Program-made: the position numbers and the translations under genes
Assembly: GCA_029959665.1 (NCBI GenBank)
Contig: JASCOI010000007.1
Coordinates: forward strand, 1-64,000
DNA from: Microbacteriaceae bacterium PS02333
Lineage (GTDB): Bacteria; Actinomycetota; Actinomycetes; Actinomycetales; Microbacteriaceae
DNA length: 64,000 nt
Direction of reading: 5' to 3'
In this document: piece by piece, positions 62,732 through 64,000 of the stretch
How positions within the stretch are numbered: position 1 is the stretch's first letter
Layout of the letters: every line of letters starts with the position of its first letter
The notes under the pieces: model-generated
The model's input: only the letters and a program-made list of their open reading frames with translations
The model's database searches: none
Told to the model about the DNA's origin: nothing

Positions 62732-63409
62732 TCAGCGGACGCGCGACTCGATCCCCGCGAGCAGGATGTCCAACCCGAGCGAGAACCGGTCGTCGTACGA
62801 GTGCGACCCGAGGATCTCCCCGACGAGCGCGTGCCGCTCCGGGCGCCCGGCCTCGACGTCCCCGCGACCGACCTGCACCCCGGCATGGCCCACGACGAAG
62901 TCGTACACGACGAAGAACGCGTACATCGCCTCGGTGTCGGACAGCCCGGCGACGCGGAGCGCGCCGACGACCTTCGCGACGACCGCGTCCGACTCGCTCG
63001 ACACCAGCGGCGCCCGGCTGCTGTGCGACTCGAGCACGAGCGGGTGGGTGCGCAAGAGGTCTCGGAAGGTGGTGGCGAACACGCGGACGATCTCCCGCCA
63101 GTCCGTCGGCCACACGAACGTCGCGGTGAACTCGTCCACCGTCCGGCGCACGAGCTCGGCGTGCAGGTCGTCGAGCCCGCCGATCGTCCGGTGCACCGTC
63201 ATCGGCGCGACCCCGAGCCGCGCGCCGAGGGCACGGAACGACAGCCGCTCGAGACCGTCCTCGTTCGCGATCGCCGTCGCCGCGTCGATGACCTGCTCGC
63301 GGCTGAGCACGTTCGGCCGCCCCCGACGTCGTCGCGGAGCCGCCGGCACGACGGCGTCACCGGCCGTCGGTCGTGGGGTGGCGGACGGGCTTCCGGGTTC
63401 GACGAGCAC
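62732..63409 (-). CDS. TetR-family regulator upstream of the peptide operon
   Basis: A 225-residue regulator. A Pro/Ala/Arg-rich N-terminal extension (~35 residues) comes first, then the HTH (~36-85: SREQVIDAATAIANEDGLERL, ALGARLGVAPMTVHRTI) and a TetR_C-like ligand domain. The start is GTG 63409 (VLVEPGSP), with AGGAG 7 bp upstream. The gene is co-directional with the peptide operon, with 86 bp between, and probably controls it through the dyads there (inference). Confidence 0.88.
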   Translation of the reverse strand: MLVEPGSPSATPRPTAGDAVVPAAPRRRRGRPNVLSREQVIDAATAIANEDGLERLSFRALGARLGVAPMTVHRTIGGLDDLHAELVRRTVDEFTATFVWPTDWREIVRVFATTFRDLLRTHPLVLESHSSRAPLVSSESDAVVAKVVGALRVAGLSDTEAMYAFFVVYDFVVGHAGVQVGRGDVEAGRPERHALVGEILGSHSYDDRFSLGLDILLAGIESRVR

Positions 63410-63477
63410 GGCTGGTTCTCCTGGTTCGGGACGGGTCCCGCAGTTTCGGTACGGGCCTCGAAAAAGCGTACGGCAAA

Positions 63478-63494
63478 GCCGAACGGCATTCGGC
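63478..63494. promoter_or_regulatory. Dyad GCCGAA-N5-TTCGGC between TetR and HAD genes
   Basis: Perfect 6-nt arms in the 186-bp divergent region, 69 bp before the TetR start. It may be the TetR autoregulatory operator. The rest of 63410-63595 shows no gene. Confidence 0.35.
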
Positions 63495-63595
63495 GTCTCG
63501 ACCATCTCGGGTCCGCGAGCGGCGCGCAAGAGCCGATCCGAGCCTCCCGGCTCTTTCGGAGAGCGCCGCGACCGGCGCGCACTAGGGTGAGGAAC

Positions 63596-64000
63596 ATGGC
63601 AACCCGCGACGAGGTCGAGTGCTGGCTGACGGACATGGACGGCGTCCTCGTCCACGAGAACCAGGCGCTCCCCGGTGCCCCGGAACTCATCCAGCAGTGG
63701 CTCGACGAGGGCACGGAGTTCCTCGTCCTCACGAACAACTCGATCTTCACGCCCCGCGACCTCAGCGCCCGCCTTCGGTGGTCCGGCATCGACGTGCCGG
63801 AGGACCGCATCTGGACGAGTGCCCTCGCGACGGCGGACTTCTGCAAGTCGCAGATGCCCGGCGGCTCCGCGTTCGTCATCGGCGAGGCCGGCATGACCAC
63901 GGCCCTGCACGAGGCCGGCTTCATCATGACCGAGACCGCCCCTGACTACGTCGTCGTCGGCGAGACCCGCAACTACTCGTTCGAGGCGATCACGAAGGCC
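63596..64000 (+). CDS. HAD-superfamily IIA hydrolase (NagD-like), partial at window edge
   Basis: The first 135 codons only; the frame is open at the window end. The HAD motif I is LTDMDGVL (Asp13, Asp15) and motif II is VLTNNS, with the NagD-like segment LPGAPELIQQWLDEG between. GGSAFVIGEAGMTTALHEAGF and DYVVVGETRNYSF follow, as in class IIA phosphatases acting on sugar or nucleotide phosphates. AGGA lies 4 bp before ATG 63596. The catalytic C-terminal motifs are beyond the window. Confidence 0.9.
   Translation, partial: MATRDEVECWLTDMDGVLVHENQALPGAPELIQQWLDEGTEFLVLTNNSIFTPRDLSARLRWSGIDVPEDRIWTSALATADFCKSQMPGGSAFVIGEAGMTTALHEAGFIMTETAPDYVVVGETRNYSFEAITKA

Overview
The window is GC-rich DNA with many GTG starts, tightly overlapping genes, LAFTG-type sorting signals and no RNA genes that I can recognise. 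This points to a Gram-positive actinobacterium of the Microbacteriaceae, most likely Curtobacterium or a close relative. The genus is inferred from gene content and codon style, not from a marker gene.

Layout. 57-5516: a cell-wall-anchored adhesin of 15 cadherin/VCBS-like repeats, divergent from a VanZ-like membrane protein. 6582-6818: a two-copy palindromic repeat element. 6819-21140: a block of 12 minus-strand genes. It includes a full Wzx/Wzy-type exopolysaccharide cluster (tyrosine autokinase, priming sugar transferase, four glycosyltransferases, polymerase, flippase, DUF4012 protein), plus a small sortase substrate and a membrane acyltransferase. 21301-24173: CPBP protease, SpoIIE-like phosphatase and a tandem pair of unknown ~110-residue proteins. 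24411-28893: AraC regulator with a coupled membrane protein, a divergent MFS exporter, a low-molecular-weight tyrosine phosphatase and purA. 29255-35529: a secreted Ig-like protein, an L,D-transpeptidase lipoprotein, a 54-residue ORF and a large subtilisin-like protease. 35682-40301: a TetR / pseudo-ABC / YhgE-Pip operon and an orphan LacI regulator.

40328-58474 is dominated by a 15.2-kb gene for a 5063-residue surface protein with 38 canonical DUF11/DUF7507-like repeats. It is apparently co-transcribed with a lipoprotein and a LuxR-type regulator. 58711-59349 is a TrmH-family methyltransferase. 59375-62645 is a compact operon of a small hydrophobic two-cysteine peptide, a small membrane protein, an M50 protease and an ABC transporter, sitting behind a TetR regulator. 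This is the best candidate for an undescribed peptide-production system. The right edge cuts a HAD-IIA hydrolase.

How it fits together. Most of the window builds or regulates the cell surface: polysaccharide, two giant LAFTG-anchored adhesins, a secreted protease and peptidoglycan cross-linking. A palindromic motif close to ACCCCTCGTTCGGGGGT recurs upstream of three secreted or surface genes and may define a shared regulon. No sortase gene lies in the window.
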